Below, one piece after another: positions 12,301-20,101 of a stretch of DNA of 64,000 bases. This DNA comes from Burkholderia cepacia. GTDB taxonomy: Bacteria; Pseudomonadota; Gammaproteobacteria; Burkholderiales; Burkholderiaceae. The translations under genes were made by a program, and so were the position numbers. The stretch lies in contig NZ_CP013442.1 of NCBI RefSeq assembly GCF_001718835.1, positions 62,001 through 126,000 on the forward strand, given 5' to 3'. Each line of letters opens with the position of its first letter. Position 1 is the stretch's first letter. Below the pieces are notes generated by a model. The model made no database searches, had not been told where the DNA came from, and saw nothing but the letters and a program-made list of their open reading frames with translations.

Positions 12301-15300
12301 GCCTCGCGCGGCGTGATGCGGAAAAACGCCGGATCGAACTGGTCGACGCCGTCGAGAAAACCGCCGAAGCGGCAATACATGCGGCCCGGCGCTTCGGGAT
12401 CGGGATCGTAGTACGCGTCGATGTCCCAGCGCTCGCGCGGCACTTCGGAAATCGCGTCCACGCCGTCGTTCAGCAACTGCCAATAGGCGTCGAGATCGTG
12501 CGCGGCGCCCGGAAAGCGGCAGCTCATGCCGACGATCGCGATCGGCTCCGGCGTGCCGGCCTCGCGCGTCGCAACGGCGGGCGCTGCAGGCCGCGGCGAT
12601 ACGGCTTGCGCCGACGCCGTCGGCGCGGCGGGCGCGTCCGGCGCGGTGGCGGACGACTGCTCCGCCAGGAAATCCGCGAGCGCGTTGACCGTCGGATGAT
12701 CGAACAGCAGCGCGACCGGCAACGGCGCGCCGAGCGCTTTTTCGAGGTGCGCGCGCAGGTCCACCGCCATCAGCGAATCCATGCCCATCTCGAAGAACCC
12801 GCGGTCGCGGTCCGGCGTCGCCGAGCCGAAGCCGAGCACCTGCGCAACCGCGCGGTCGATGGCGTCCGCCAGCAGGCGCTTGCGCTCGCGGGGGGATTTG
12901 TCGCTCAGCGCGGGCATCGCCGGCGCGCTCGGCGGGGTTGCGTCGACCCGCACGCGGTCGAGGAAGGGCTTCGGTCCGCGCGCCTCGTAGGAGCCCTGGA
13001 ACAGCGCGAGGTCGATGTCGACGACCGCCACCTGGGGCACGGCGGGGAGATGATCGAGCACGTCGAGCGCGCGATCCGCCGCCAGCGACTTGATGCCGAC
13101 GCGTCGCAGCAGCGCCTCGGCCTCCGGGAACGTCATGCCGCCCTGCGCCCACGGCCCCCAGTTCACGCTCGAGGCCGGCAGGCCCAGATGGCGGCGATGA
13201 TGCGCGAGCGCGTCGAGGAAGCGGTTCGCGGCGCTGTAGTGCGCCTGGTCGCGCGAGCCCCACGCGGACGCGATCGACGAAAACAGGATGAAGAAGTCGA
13301 GCGGGAACGGTTCGCTGTGCTGATGGAGCAGCCATGCGCCGGCGACCTTCGGTTGCAGGACGGCTTCCAGTTCCTCGCGCTCGACCTGCATGATCGGCTT
13401 GTAGCCGACGATGCCGGCCGCATGCACGATGCCCCGCAGCGGCACGCGTTCGCGCCGGAGCGTGGCGAAGCAATCCGTGACGGCCGCCGGGTCGGTGATG
13501 TCGAGGCGCTCGCAACGGACGGTCACGTTCCGGTCGCGCAGCTCGGCGATCGCCCGCTGGCTCTCGTCGCTCGCGGCCCCTTGCCGGCCGACCAGGATCA
13601 GCGTGCCTGCGCCGTGCGCCGCCAGCCACCTGGCGGTGTGCAGCCCGAGCGCGCCGAACCCGCCGGTGATCAGGTAGGCCGCTTCCGGGTCGACCCGCAG
13701 CGCGGCCGTTTCGGCTGGCGCGAGCGGGCTCAGGCGCGCGACGTAGCGCGCGCCTTGCCGCAAGGCCACCTGTTCTTCGCGGCTCTCGCCGAGCACCTCG
13801 TGAAGCAGCGCCTGCGTCTCGTCCTCCGGCGCGGCCGGATCGAGATCGATCGCGGTGCCGAACCATTCCGGATGCTCGATCATCGCGCCCCGCGCCAGGC
13901 CCGCCAGCGCAGCCTGCGCGAGTCCCGACACACGGGGCGTTTCGCCGGCCTCCACCGCGTCGCGCGTGACCACCCAGATCCTGGGCCGGGCCGACGCCGC
14001 CCACTCGCGCTCGTCGCTGCCCAGCGCGCGCACGAGATGCAGCAGCGCCGTGGACATGCGCGACGCGCCGACGGTTTCGTCCAGCGCCCACAAGAAGACG
14101 ATGCGCTGCCCGGGAGCGGCGGCCTCCTGCAGCAAGCGGACGAAATGGTCCGGCTGCTCGGGCGCGACTTGCCAGGCTGCGTCTGCTTCCGCGGGGGCGC
14201 GATAGTCGCGGCCGGCGCGGACCAGCGCGCAGGATGCGCCGCGCGCGCGCAGCAGCGCCGCGAACCGGTCGCCTGCGCCGCTCTCGTCCGCGAAGATCAG
14301 CCACGGCGACGCGTCGGCGGCGAACCGGGCCGCCGGCAACGCGGCTTGCTGCTCCCACACCACGTGATAGAGCGGGTTTGCGTCCGGGGCGGCGGTTTCG
14401 GCGGGGGCGAACGCAGTCTGAAGCAGTTCCGGGAATGCGTTCAGCACCTCTTCCGAATACTTGCCGGACGTCTTGAGACGCCGGGACGCTTCCTCGATGC
14501 TGCCGGCATCCATGCCGACGACGGGCGAGCGGTTCTTTTCCAGACTGAAGCGCTGGCGCTCGAACGGGTAGTTCGGCAAGGTCGTGGCGGGCTGGGCGGG
14601 CGCCGAGAACAACGCGTTCCAGTCGAACTGCCAGCCCTGCACATACAGGGCCGCGAGCGCGCGCTCCAGTGCGTGGCCGGCGCATGGCGGCGGCAGCCAG
14701 CCGTCGGCGAGCCCGTCCGGCGTGCGCGGCGCGTCGGCCTGATCCGGCCGCCCGGCCAACTGCAGCCAGTACTGCGGATGCGTGACCTCGTCGGTCACCT
14801 CGGTGCCGACACTGCCGGAAATCAGGCGGACTGACGGCCGTGCGAGCGCCATGTCCTGCAGCGCGGCGCGCAACGCGTCGGAATCGGACCGGGCGGCCAC
14901 GAGGCGCAGCGCGTCGGCCAGGCTCACGACACCCGCTACGCAGGCCGCGACATATTCGCCGATGCCATGGCCCGACACGACGGAGGGACGGATGCCCCAT
15001 GCGTTCCACAGTTCCGCCCACGCGAAGTGGATCGCGAAGCGGCCCGCATCGGTATCGAGCGCCGACAGCGGCACCGAGCAACGCTCGAAGGCTGCGCGGA
15101 AATGCGGTTCCGACGCGTGCAGTTCGCGCGCGACGCCGGTGTCCAGCGACGCGAACATGAAGCCCATGCGCGTGGCCTTGCCCGCGCGCGCCGAAGTCGT
15201 CGCCGGTTCCCGCATGCCCGACACATAGGCGGCGCGAAACGGATAGTGGCTCCGTCCCACGGCGGCGGCGCGGCAGATCGCGGCCAGCTCGTGCGGCGGC

Positions 15301-16781
15301 GCGCCGGCGATCGCGCGCTCGTAGCGTTGCGCGAGCGCCGTCAGCGCCGCTTCGGACCGGGCCGACAGCAGCAGCAGCGAACGCTGCGCATCGTGCGCCG
15401 GCGCGACCGGCGGTTCCTCGACGATCGCGTGGGCATTGGTGCCGCTGAAGCCGAACGCGCTCAACCCGGCGACGCGCCTGCGTTCCCCGCGCGGCCACGC
15501 GACCGGATCGGCCGCGACGCGGATCGGGATGTCCTGCCACGGCGTATGCGGATTGGGTTGCGTGAAATGCAGATGCGCAGGAATCCTGTCGTGCTCGAAC
15601 GACAGCAGCACCTTGATCAGCCCGGCGATGCCGGAGGCCGACTCCAGATGCCCGATGTTGGTCTTGACCGAGCCGATCACGAGCGGCTCGGAGGCCGCGC
15701 GCCCGGGGCCATAGACGCCGGCCAGCGCCTCGACCTCGATCGGGTCGCCGAGGGAGGTCCCGGTGCCGTGGGCCTCGACATACGAGACGTCGCCGGGCGC
15801 GAGGCCGGCCTGGTTCAGCGCGCGGCGGATCACGCGCTCCTGCGAATCGCGGCTCGGCACGGTCAGCCCGCCGCCCGCGCCGCCCTGGTCGACCGCCGTG
15901 CCGCGCACGATGCCGAGCACCCGGTCGCCGTCGGCGAGCGCGTCGGCGAGGCGCTTGAGCACCACCATGCCGCAGCCTTCGCCGCGCACGTAGCCGTCCG
16001 CCGCCGCGTCGAAGGTCTTGCAGCGCCCGTCCGGCGACAGCATGCGCGCCTGCGAGAAGCTGACCATGACCTCGGGCGAGAGCATGAGATTGACGCCGCC
16101 CGCGAGCGCCATGCTGGTTTCGCGCGAGCGCAGGCTTTCGCAGGCGAGGTGCAGGCAGACCAGCGACGACGAGCAGGCGGTGTCGATCGCCATGCTCGGG
16201 CCGGTGAGGCCCAGCACGAACGACAACCGGCCCGCGGCCATGTTCAGCGCGCTGCCGGTGCCGGCGTAGCTGCTCGACGGCGTCGACGCATTGGACACCT
16301 GAATGGCATGGTCGAAGCAGGTGATGCCGACGTACACGCCCGTGGCGGACTGCCTGAAGCGCTCGGGCGCGAGATGGGCGTTTTCGAGCGCCTCCCAGGC
16401 CACTTCGAGCAGGAGCCTTTGCTGCGGATCGAGGTAGGTGGCCTCGCGCGGCGCGATCCCGAAGAACGCCGCGTCGAATTGATCCACGCGCTCGATGAAG
16501 GCGCCGTGGCGGGTCGCCATCTTGCCGGGCGCGGCCGGGTCCGGGTCGTAATAGCGGTCGATGTCCCAGCGTTCGCGCGGCACTTCGGTGACGGCGTCGC
16601 GCGCGTGGTCGAGCAGCTGCCAGAACGCGGCCGGCGTATCGCTGCTGCCGGGAAAGCGGCAAGCCATGCCGATGACGGCGATCGGCTCGTTGCGGTCCGA
16701 ACGCAGCGCCGCGATTTCCGCGCGCCGCAGGCGCAGTTCGTCGAGCGCGGCTTTCAGTGCTTGAGTGGCCTTGGCGTTCAT
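3375..16781 (-). CDS. Hybrid PKS-aminotransferase-NRPS (KS-AT0-KR-ACP-KS-AT-ACP-AMT-C-A-PCP-C)
   Basis: A 4468-residue megasynthase. Approximate order: KS 30-455 (DTACSSS Cys near 203), a remnant AT whose catalytic Ser is Gly (GHGIGE, about 604), KR near 1030-1215 (TGGFGALG), ACP (GMDSL, about 1333), KS 1410-1835 (Cys about 1583), intact malonyl-type AT (GHSVGE about 2023, HAFH about 2125), ACP (GADSI, about 2334), PLP aminotransferase (YGKIIGGG about 2798), C (HHIICDG about 3094), A (YTSGSTG about 3565), PCP (GGNSL about 3953) and a terminal C (HHIVTDG about 4143). The A-domain pocket D-V-W-H-V-S-L-V-D matches serine. The layout resembles mycosubtilin synthetase MycA: it adds a beta-hydroxyl, then a beta-amino group, then joins Ser. 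The ATG at 16781 overlaps the upstream stop as ATGA, indicating translational coupling. Confidence 0.93.
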   Translation of the reverse strand: MNAKATQALKAALDELRLRRAEIAALRSDRNEPIAVIGMACRFPGSSDTPAAFWQLLDHARDAVTEVPRERWDIDRYYDPDPAAPGKMATRHGAFIERVDQFDAAFFGIAPREATYLDPQQRLLLEVAWEALENAHLAPERFRQSATGVYVGITCFDHAIQVSNASTPSSSYAGTGSALNMAAGRLSFVLGLTGPSMAIDTACSSSLVCLHLACESLRSRETSMALAGGVNLMLSPEVMVSFSQARMLSPDGRCKTFDAAADGYVRGEGCGMVVLKRLADALADGDRVLGIVRGTAVDQGGAGGGLTVPSRDSQERVIRRALNQAGLAPGDVSYVEAHGTGTSLGDPIEVEALAGVYGPGRAASEPLVIGSVKTNIGHLESASGIAGLIKVLLSFEHDRIPAHLHFTQPNPHTPWQDIPIRVAADPVAWPRGERRRVAGLSAFGFSGTNAHAIVEEPPVAPAHDAQRSLLLLSARSEAALTALAQRYERAIAGAPPHELAAICRAAAVGRSHYPFRAAYVSGMREPATTSARAGKATRMGFMFASLDTGVARELHASEPHFRAAFERCSVPLSALDTDAGRFAIHFAWAELWNAWGIRPSVVSGHGIGEYVAACVAGVVSLADALRLVAARSDSDALRAALQDMALARPSVRLISGSVGTEVTDEVTHPQYWLQLAGRPDQADAPRTPDGLADGWLPPPCAGHALERALAALYVQGWQFDWNALFSAPAQPATTLPNYPFERQRFSLEKNRSPVVGMDAGSIEEASRRLKTSGKYSEEVLNAFPELLQTAFAPAETAAPDANPLYHVVWEQQAALPAARFAADASPWLIFADESGAGDRFAALLRARGASCALVRAGRDYRAPAEADAAWQVAPEQPDHFVRLLQEAAAPGQRIVFLWALDETVGASRMSTALLHLVRALGSDEREWAASARPRIWVVTRDAVEAGETPRVSGLAQAALAGLARGAMIEHPEWFGTAIDLDPAAPEDETQALLHEVLGESREEQVALRQGARYVARLSPLAPAETAALRVDPEAAYLITGGFGALGLHTARWLAAHGAGTLILVGRQGAASDESQRAIAELRDRNVTVRCERLDITDPAAVTDCFATLRRERVPLRGIVHAAGIVGYKPIMQVEREELEAVLQPKVAGAWLLHQHSEPFPLDFFILFSSIASAWGSRDQAHYSAANRFLDALAHHRRHLGLPASSVNWGPWAQGGMTFPEAEALLRRVGIKSLAADRALDVLDHLPAVPQVAVVDIDLALFQGSYEARGPKPFLDRVRVDATPPSAPAMPALSDKSPRERKRLLADAIDRAVAQVLGFGSATPDRDRGFFEMGMDSLMAVDLRAHLEKALGAPLPVALLFDHPTVNALADFLAEQSSATAPDAPAAPTASAQAVSPRPAAPAVATREAGTPEPIAIVGMSCRFPGAAHDLDAYWQLLNDGVDAISEVPRERWDIDAYYDPDPEAPGRMYCRFGGFLDGVDQFDPAFFRITPREAAAMDPQQRLLLEVSHEALEHAGIPVDSLKGSRTGVFVGITTNDYANLQLRNGGGSGIDGYFFTGNPLNTAAGRISYGLGLQGPSMAIDTACSSSLTAIHTASQNLRTGECDLAIAGGVNLILSPDNSIAVSRTRALAPDGRCKTFDAAADGFVRSEGCGALVLKRLSDALAAGDRVLAVLRGSAVNHDGASSGFTAPNGRAQEEVIRKALGGIPAASVDYVEAHGTGTALGDPIEVQALATVFGAGRDAGRPLRVGSVKTNIGHTESAAGIAGVIKVVLSLNHERIPAHLHFRHPSPLVRWDALPIEVCAEASAWPRGAQPRRAGVSAFGASGTNAHLVLEEAPAPARQATPSRHNVHPLVLSAKTPAALRELAARYQRRLEAEPGLDIAAVAYSASTGRSHFAHRLALPVSSLEDAVEKLRAFQAKEPAAATQPAPRVKMAFLFTGQGSQYAGMGRRLYDAYPVFRDAIDRCRAVADPLLDKPLLEVLSARNEDIHQTGYSQPALFSLQYALTTLLASFGVTPDAVMGHSVGEYAAACAAGIFSPEDGLRLIAERGRLMQALPRDGEMAAIFADLATVERAIDAYPHEVAVAAVNGPASIVISGKRERIAMLVDAFAAQDIRSVPLNTSHAFHSPLLEPMLDEFQAAAKAVRVARPAIPFYSNLTGAVMDEAPTDEYWRRHCREPVQFASSVERLVEAGFNLLVEIGPKPVLVNLARACCAPDAGIQFLGLQRPQVEQQALVEALSSLYAHGVDVDWASTETPALTRVALPSYPFQRSRTWFQKADTSMTQTSALPIAATPTLNRIGEVLEWLRGKIGELIQADPSTINIDLPFLEMGADSIVLIEAIRHIEKQYGVKLVMRRFFEDLATVQALAEYVADNLPAEDAPPAAAAEPSATAAAPLLAAVPAPLAAAPAAPVEWVAAEGGSTVERVLREQNQLLSHVMSQQMELLRTSLTGHADVRPTVAAQAVASVAPKAAVAVHAVAPATKPAPAVAAPAAPASDNQPRKPMMPWGSPVEQRARGLTAVQQEHLEALIVRYTTRTRKSKDSVQASRSVLADSRATVGFRFSTKEMLYPIVGDRAAGSRLWDIDGNEYIDFTMGFGVHLFGHTPEFIQQQVTREWQRPLELGARSSLVGEVAARFARVTGLDRVAFSNTGTEAVMTAMRLARAVTGRDKIVMFTHSYHGHADGTLAAANAEGVTEAMAPGVPFGSVENMVLLDYGSDAALETIRGMASTIAAVLVEPVQSRNPSLQPVAFLKELRRITEEAGAALIFDEMITGFRVHPGGSQAMFGIRADLATYGKIIGGGLPLGVIAGSRRFMDAIDGGMWTYGDHSFPAADRTAFGGTFCQYPLAMSAALAVLEKIEQEGPALQATLNERTAQIAATLNAFFAEAEAPIKVTWFGSMFRFEFTENLDLFFYHMLEKGIYIWEWRTCFLSTAHTDADVDRFIRAVKDSVADLRRGGFIRPHSKHGTVAALSEAQRQLWVLSEVDPEGSLAYNVNTTLELNGRLDEAAMRAAVQGLVDRHEALRTTLTPDGSGQIVHPSLTLQIPLIDTDQDAWRDQESRQPFDLVNGPLFRAALVRLSSERHLLVMTAHHIICDGSTFGILLEDLARAYAGAAPAAAPLQFREYLKQIDGQRHSPEAKANREYWLAQCAGHAEPLNLPVDYPRPAVKTFHGERVSLHLDAEEAASLRAAARQNGCTLYMMLLAGFNLFLHRIAGQQEIVTGIPVTGRSVAGSDRLAGYCTHLLPLRSTLPDAATVASFLSGTRQNLLDALEHQDFPFAELVREIGAQRDLNAAPLVSAVFNLEPVSALPELPGLKVGLVAPLIRHTAFDLNVNVLDAGQELLIDCDYNTDLFEQSTVQRFLGIYRKLLTSLAGDASAAVARLPLLSDAERNTLTVEWNRTDTDFGAAAEQPLHRLFEQQAERTPDAVAAVHDDASLTYAELNLRANRLAHHLIALGVAPDSLVGVAMERSLDMIVALLAILKAGGAYVPVDPDYPAERVRFMIDNAQLRWLLTQQHLLPALPDTDARLIVVDRDAHEFAAAPAANPAPALSGDNLAYMIYTSGSTGRPKGALNTHRAVTNRILWMQHAYALGADDAVLQKTPFSFDVSVWEFFWPLVTGARLVFARPGGQRETDYLVDLIAREGITTVHFVPSMLRAFLDHPDLDAHCASLRRVVCSGEALPYDLQQRFFERLDARLYNLYGPTEAAVDVTAWECRRDDAHRNVPIGRPIANTRVYIVDAQMQPVPVGVAGELLIGGTPVGRGYHGEPELSAAKFIADPFSADPHARLYRTGDLARYRADGNIEFLGRIDHQVKLRGLRIELGEIEATLASHPWVDAAVVALRGADDGARLVAWLLSSHPEAELIEAVRGHLQQRLPDYMVPSAFVVVTAFAHLPNGKLDRASLPEPGDGVDHVEPGNALEAQLAAIWQEVLGKNRISTTANFFELGGNSLSATKVAARIRRDLQVKLEIRSLFSHPTISSLAKRIADTQPIDYTPVTPLPAQPQYELSPAQTRLWVQDRLNAAQAGGPLPTSLLFEGVLDVDALVRAFRALSERHEILRTRFVLVGNQPFQQVLPAGEAAFPVEVVDLQDAEDRDAQAASIEARERLAPMDLAAGPLFRVKLLRLSEVRHVCICTMHHIVTDGWSTEVLLDDLSQIYNAFVERRDNPLPALAIQYKDYAGWLNRLLAGPEGARMKDYWLNKLGGDLRALALPGDVEQPAAPSWKTWRFELPAAATTALESLGKRHGATLFIALLSAIKALFYRRSGQEDIVVGTPVAGRELPELESQVGPYLNVLALRDRVAGDDRFDTLLTRVRDTTIEAFSHPLYPLDRLLDELHVKRVPGRNPLFDIGLTLQNQRQGAVDRYAGQVRISELPDHNQQGADTEAATDFWFLAEPRDEGLAISVVYHAGRFSEALVRGLADELTSVIGEILANPGVRIRNLTLGQRALRADTRQSAVELSAF

Positions 16782-19700
16782 TGTGCGCCGATCTCCTGGG
16801 CGATCAGTTCGGAAAGGTCGTCCTCGTCGAGGTCGTCGGATGCTTCGTCGACGACGGGCGCAGGAAGCGACGGCGACAGTTCGTTGAGCACGTATTGGGC
16901 GAGCGTCTGCAGGTTCGGATAGGAAAACAGCAGCGTGGCGCGAAACGGTTTCCCGAACACCTTGGTGAGGCTGTCGGTCAGTTCGAGCGCGATCAGCGAA
17001 TTCAGGCCGAGATCGAACAGCGATTGCTCGGGCGCGATGGCGTCGGCGCCGGAGAGGCGAAGGGTCTTGGCCAGCATCTGCGCGAGCGTGCCGGTGACGA
17101 GCTCGATCCGCTCGCGCGGCGCGCACGAACGGAGCTGGCGCAGCAGTTCGGTCTCTTGCTGCGCCGGCTGGGCGGCCGGTTGCGCCAGTTCGGAAAACAG
17201 CGCCGACCCGGCGGCCGGCGCATCGACCCGGAACAAGGTCGGCCAGTCGATCCGGGCCACCCCGGACTGGACGACGCCGGACGCCATCAGCCGCTCCAGC
17301 GCCGCGATCGCCAGTTCGGGCGACAGCGTGCCGACGCCGAGCCCGGCCAGTTGCTCGTGGGCGCGCCGCCCATAGTCGGTGGCGGCGTGGCCGATCTCCG
17401 CCCACGGCCCCCAATTGACGCTGAGGCCCGGTTTTCCCTGCGCGCGCCGATGATGCGCGAGGGCGTCGAGGAAGCCGTTCGCCGCGGCGTAGTTGCCCTG
17501 GCCCGGCATGGTGAGCAGCGCGGCCATCGACGAGAACAGCACGAAATGGTCGAGCGGCAGGTCGGCCGTCAGCTCGTGCAGATACCAGGCCCCGTCGGCC
17601 TTGCCGCTGCCGGCGCGATGGAAGGCATCGTCGTCCTGGCGCATCAGCAGCGCATCGTCGAGCGTGCCGGCGAGGTGGAAAACGCCCTTGAGCGGCGGCA
17701 TCGAGCGTGCGATTTCGCTGATCGCTGCGGCGACGTCCTCACGACGCGACAGATCGGCGCGAATGACCCTAGCGTCGAGCGTGCGCAGGATTTTTTCGGC
17801 CGCGGGGGACGGCTCGCCGCGCCCGAGCAGCGCGATCTTGCCGGCGCCGTTGGCGGCGAGCCAGGACGCGAGCCGCAGGCCGAGCCCGCCGAGCCCGCCG
17901 GTCACCAGATAGGTCGAGTCGCCGTGGAACCTGATCGGGCGGTGACTGACGAATTCGCGATTGTCGCGGGCGATGCGCGCGACGTAACGCTGTTCGCGGC
18001 GATACGCGATCATGTCTTCGCGGCCGCCGGCCCGAACCGCTTGCACGACGTGCGCCGCGGACGGCTGCGCGGGATCGAGGTCGACGAGCCCGCCCCACAG
18101 CGCGGCATGCTCGACGGCGATCGCGCGGCCCAGTCCCCACAAGGGCGCCTGCGCGACGGCCGTCGATTCGCCTTCCAGCACGTTCATCGCGCCCGACGTC
18201 ACCAGCCACAGACGCGCCTGCCCGGCCGACGCGGCGCGTGACGCAAGCGTCCTGAGCAGTTGCAGCACGCTCGTGCTGGCATGCCGTCTCGCCGCGATGT
18301 CGGACGGATCGAGATCGAGGCTCCACAGGTGGATGACGCCCTTCAGCGGCCGGTCGAGCGCGGGCAGGTGCGGCGTCGCGTCCGCGAAGTACAGCGCGCA
18401 CGTATCGCCCGCGCTTTCCAGCAGCGCCGCCACTTGCGCGCCGACGCCGCCGCGGTCCGCGAGAATCAGCCACTCGCCATGCGCCGAGCCGCCGGTTGCC
18501 GCGTCGCCGCTCGACGGTCGCCAGACGCGCTGATACAGCAGCGCGGCGACCTCTTGCCGTCCGACGGTTTGCGCGGAACGCACGTGCTGCAGCCGCAGCG
18601 CGTCGATCTCGATCAGCAGTCGTCCGGCGAGGTCATAGACGCGGATATCGCCCTCCAGCGCATCTTGCCCGACCGGCTTGCGCAGCGTGGCATGACTCCA
18701 CGCATCGGCCGACGACGGCGGCTGATGCACGCGCACCGCGCCGATCGAACTGGGCAGGTACATGCCGCCGTCGTTCAGCGCATCCGCGTCGATCGCGGCG
18801 GCGAGCACGCGGCTGCACGCGTCGAGGAACGCGGGATGCACGTGGTATTGCGACGACGCCAGCGCATCGGCAGGCAGGCTGATTTTCCCCAGCGCCTCGC
18901 CGGCGGTGCGCCAGATCTGCCGGATCGCGTCGAACACGCCGTCGATCTGAACGCCGTGTTGGCGGATTTCGCCATTGAAGTCCGCGCCCGATGCCGTTTC
19001 GGTGCAGCGGGCCTGCACCGAAGCGGCATCGAATCGCCGTGGCGCGGCGGACGGCGTGGATGCGCACATCTCCCGCAGCCGGCGCAATTGCGGCAGATTG
19101 CCGAGGATCAGCTCGACCGGCGGACCGAAATCGAGCAGGCAGGCCACTTCATCCACGCCGATCGATTCCAGGTCCCGCACCAGCTCGACGCAGGTTTCCG
19201 GGGTGCCGATGAGGCCGCGCGATTGCGCGAAGCGTTCATAGAGAAACTCGACGAACTCGTCCAGCTCGCGCGCGCCCATCGCGCGCACGTCCACCGACTG
19301 GCCGCGGCTTTGCGCCAGCCCGTTCAGCAGGCCGATATTGCTGCGGATGTAGTTGCAGAACGGCGCGCGCGCCTGCTCGCGCACCTGCGCCGGGTCCGCG
19401 CCGACGAACGTGTGCAGCATCACGGAGACGGTGCCCGCCGCCGGATCGAAGCCGTGCTTCGCGCGCGCGTCGCGGTAGAGCGCGATCTTGTGGGCGAGCT
19501 GATCCCGATCCTGGTCGAGCACGTGGGTCAGCAGGTTGGCGCCGACTTCCCCGGCGAGGACGAAGGTCTGCGGGTTGCTGGCGGCGGTCACCCAGACGGG
19601 CAGCTCCGGCTGCACCGGCGTCGGGTAGATGCGCAGCTGCACCGGCTTGCCGACGCCGTTGCGCGCATCCAGCGTGCCGCCGCGCCACAGATGCTGAACG

Positions 19701-20101
19701 GCGCGCATCGCGGTCAGCATCTCGTCCTGCCGCGTCGCGTACTTTTCCGGGGCGAACACGAAATCGTCAGGATTCCATCCGGACGCGAACGAAACGCCCA
19801 CGCGGCCGTTCGACAGGTTGTCCACCATCGACCACTCTTCCGCGATGCGGATCGGGTTGTGCAGCGCGCCGACCACGCTGCCCGCGAGCAGCCTCACGCG
19901 TTGGGTGGACGCGGCGAGCGCGGCGTGCAGCACGGCGGGATTGGGGTACAGCGAGCCGAATTCGGTGAAATGGCGCTCCGGCACCCAGACGCTGGAAAAC
20001 CCGTTCGCATCGGCGAAGCGGGCGCTTTCCATCACGAGCCGGTACTTGTTGCCGGACAACGCCTCTTCACTGCTGGCGAAGAACATCAGGCCGAACTTCA
20101 T
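16778..20101 (-). CDS. PKS protein: luciferase-like monooxygenase, dehydratase C-half, KR, ACP
   Basis: The protein has 1107 residues. Residues 1 to about 345 are a luciferase-like FMN monooxygenase of the MupA/PKS-associated type (start MKFGLMFFAS). Residues about 345-465 look like the second hot-dog half of a PKS dehydratase, with the HPAFLDA active-site Asp motif near 422. A ketoreductase follows (TGGLGGLG near 729), then an ACP (GLNSL near 1032). The first half of the same dehydratase ends the preceding protein. The proposed role is to reduce the first beta-keto group and, by the monooxygenase, to oxidise the alpha carbon (the 6-OH of the final fatty amino acid); the latter is inference. 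ATGA overlaps occur at both gene junctions, so the three PKS genes are tightly coupled. The start at 20101 begins exactly at the monooxygenase fold. Confidence 0.88.
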   Translation of the reverse strand: MKFGLMFFASSEEALSGNKYRLVMESARFADANGFSSVWVPERHFTEFGSLYPNPAVLHAALAASTQRVRLLAGSVVGALHNPIRIAEEWSMVDNLSNGRVGVSFASGWNPDDFVFAPEKYATRQDEMLTAMRAVQHLWRGGTLDARNGVGKPVQLRIYPTPVQPELPVWVTAASNPQTFVLAGEVGANLLTHVLDQDRDQLAHKIALYRDARAKHGFDPAAGTVSVMLHTFVGADPAQVREQARAPFCNYIRSNIGLLNGLAQSRGQSVDVRAMGARELDEFVEFLYERFAQSRGLIGTPETCVELVRDLESIGVDEVACLLDFGPPVELILGNLPQLRRLREMCASTPSAAPRRFDAASVQARCTETASGADFNGEIRQHGVQIDGVFDAIRQIWRTAGEALGKISLPADALASSQYHVHPAFLDACSRVLAAAIDADALNDGGMYLPSSIGAVRVHQPPSSADAWSHATLRKPVGQDALEGDIRVYDLAGRLLIEIDALRLQHVRSAQTVGRQEVAALLYQRVWRPSSGDAATGGSAHGEWLILADRGGVGAQVAALLESAGDTCALYFADATPHLPALDRPLKGVIHLWSLDLDPSDIAARRHASTSVLQLLRTLASRAASAGQARLWLVTSGAMNVLEGESTAVAQAPLWGLGRAIAVEHAALWGGLVDLDPAQPSAAHVVQAVRAGGREDMIAYRREQRYVARIARDNREFVSHRPIRFHGDSTYLVTGGLGGLGLRLASWLAANGAGKIALLGRGEPSPAAEKILRTLDARVIRADLSRREDVAAAISEIARSMPPLKGVFHLAGTLDDALLMRQDDDAFHRAGSGKADGAWYLHELTADLPLDHFVLFSSMAALLTMPGQGNYAAANGFLDALAHHRRAQGKPGLSVNWGPWAEIGHAATDYGRRAHEQLAGLGVGTLSPELAIAALERLMASGVVQSGVARIDWPTLFRVDAPAAGSALFSELAQPAAQPAQQETELLRQLRSCAPRERIELVTGTLAQMLAKTLRLSGADAIAPEQSLFDLGLNSLIALELTDSLTKVFGKPFRATLLFSYPNLQTLAQYVLNELSPSLPAPVVDEASDDLDEDDLSELIAQEIGAQ

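Noticed and set aside
10044..14834. A 1596-codon plus-strand open frame
   Set aside because: Antisense to KS-AT-KR domains; composition and lack of motifs mark it as a shadow.
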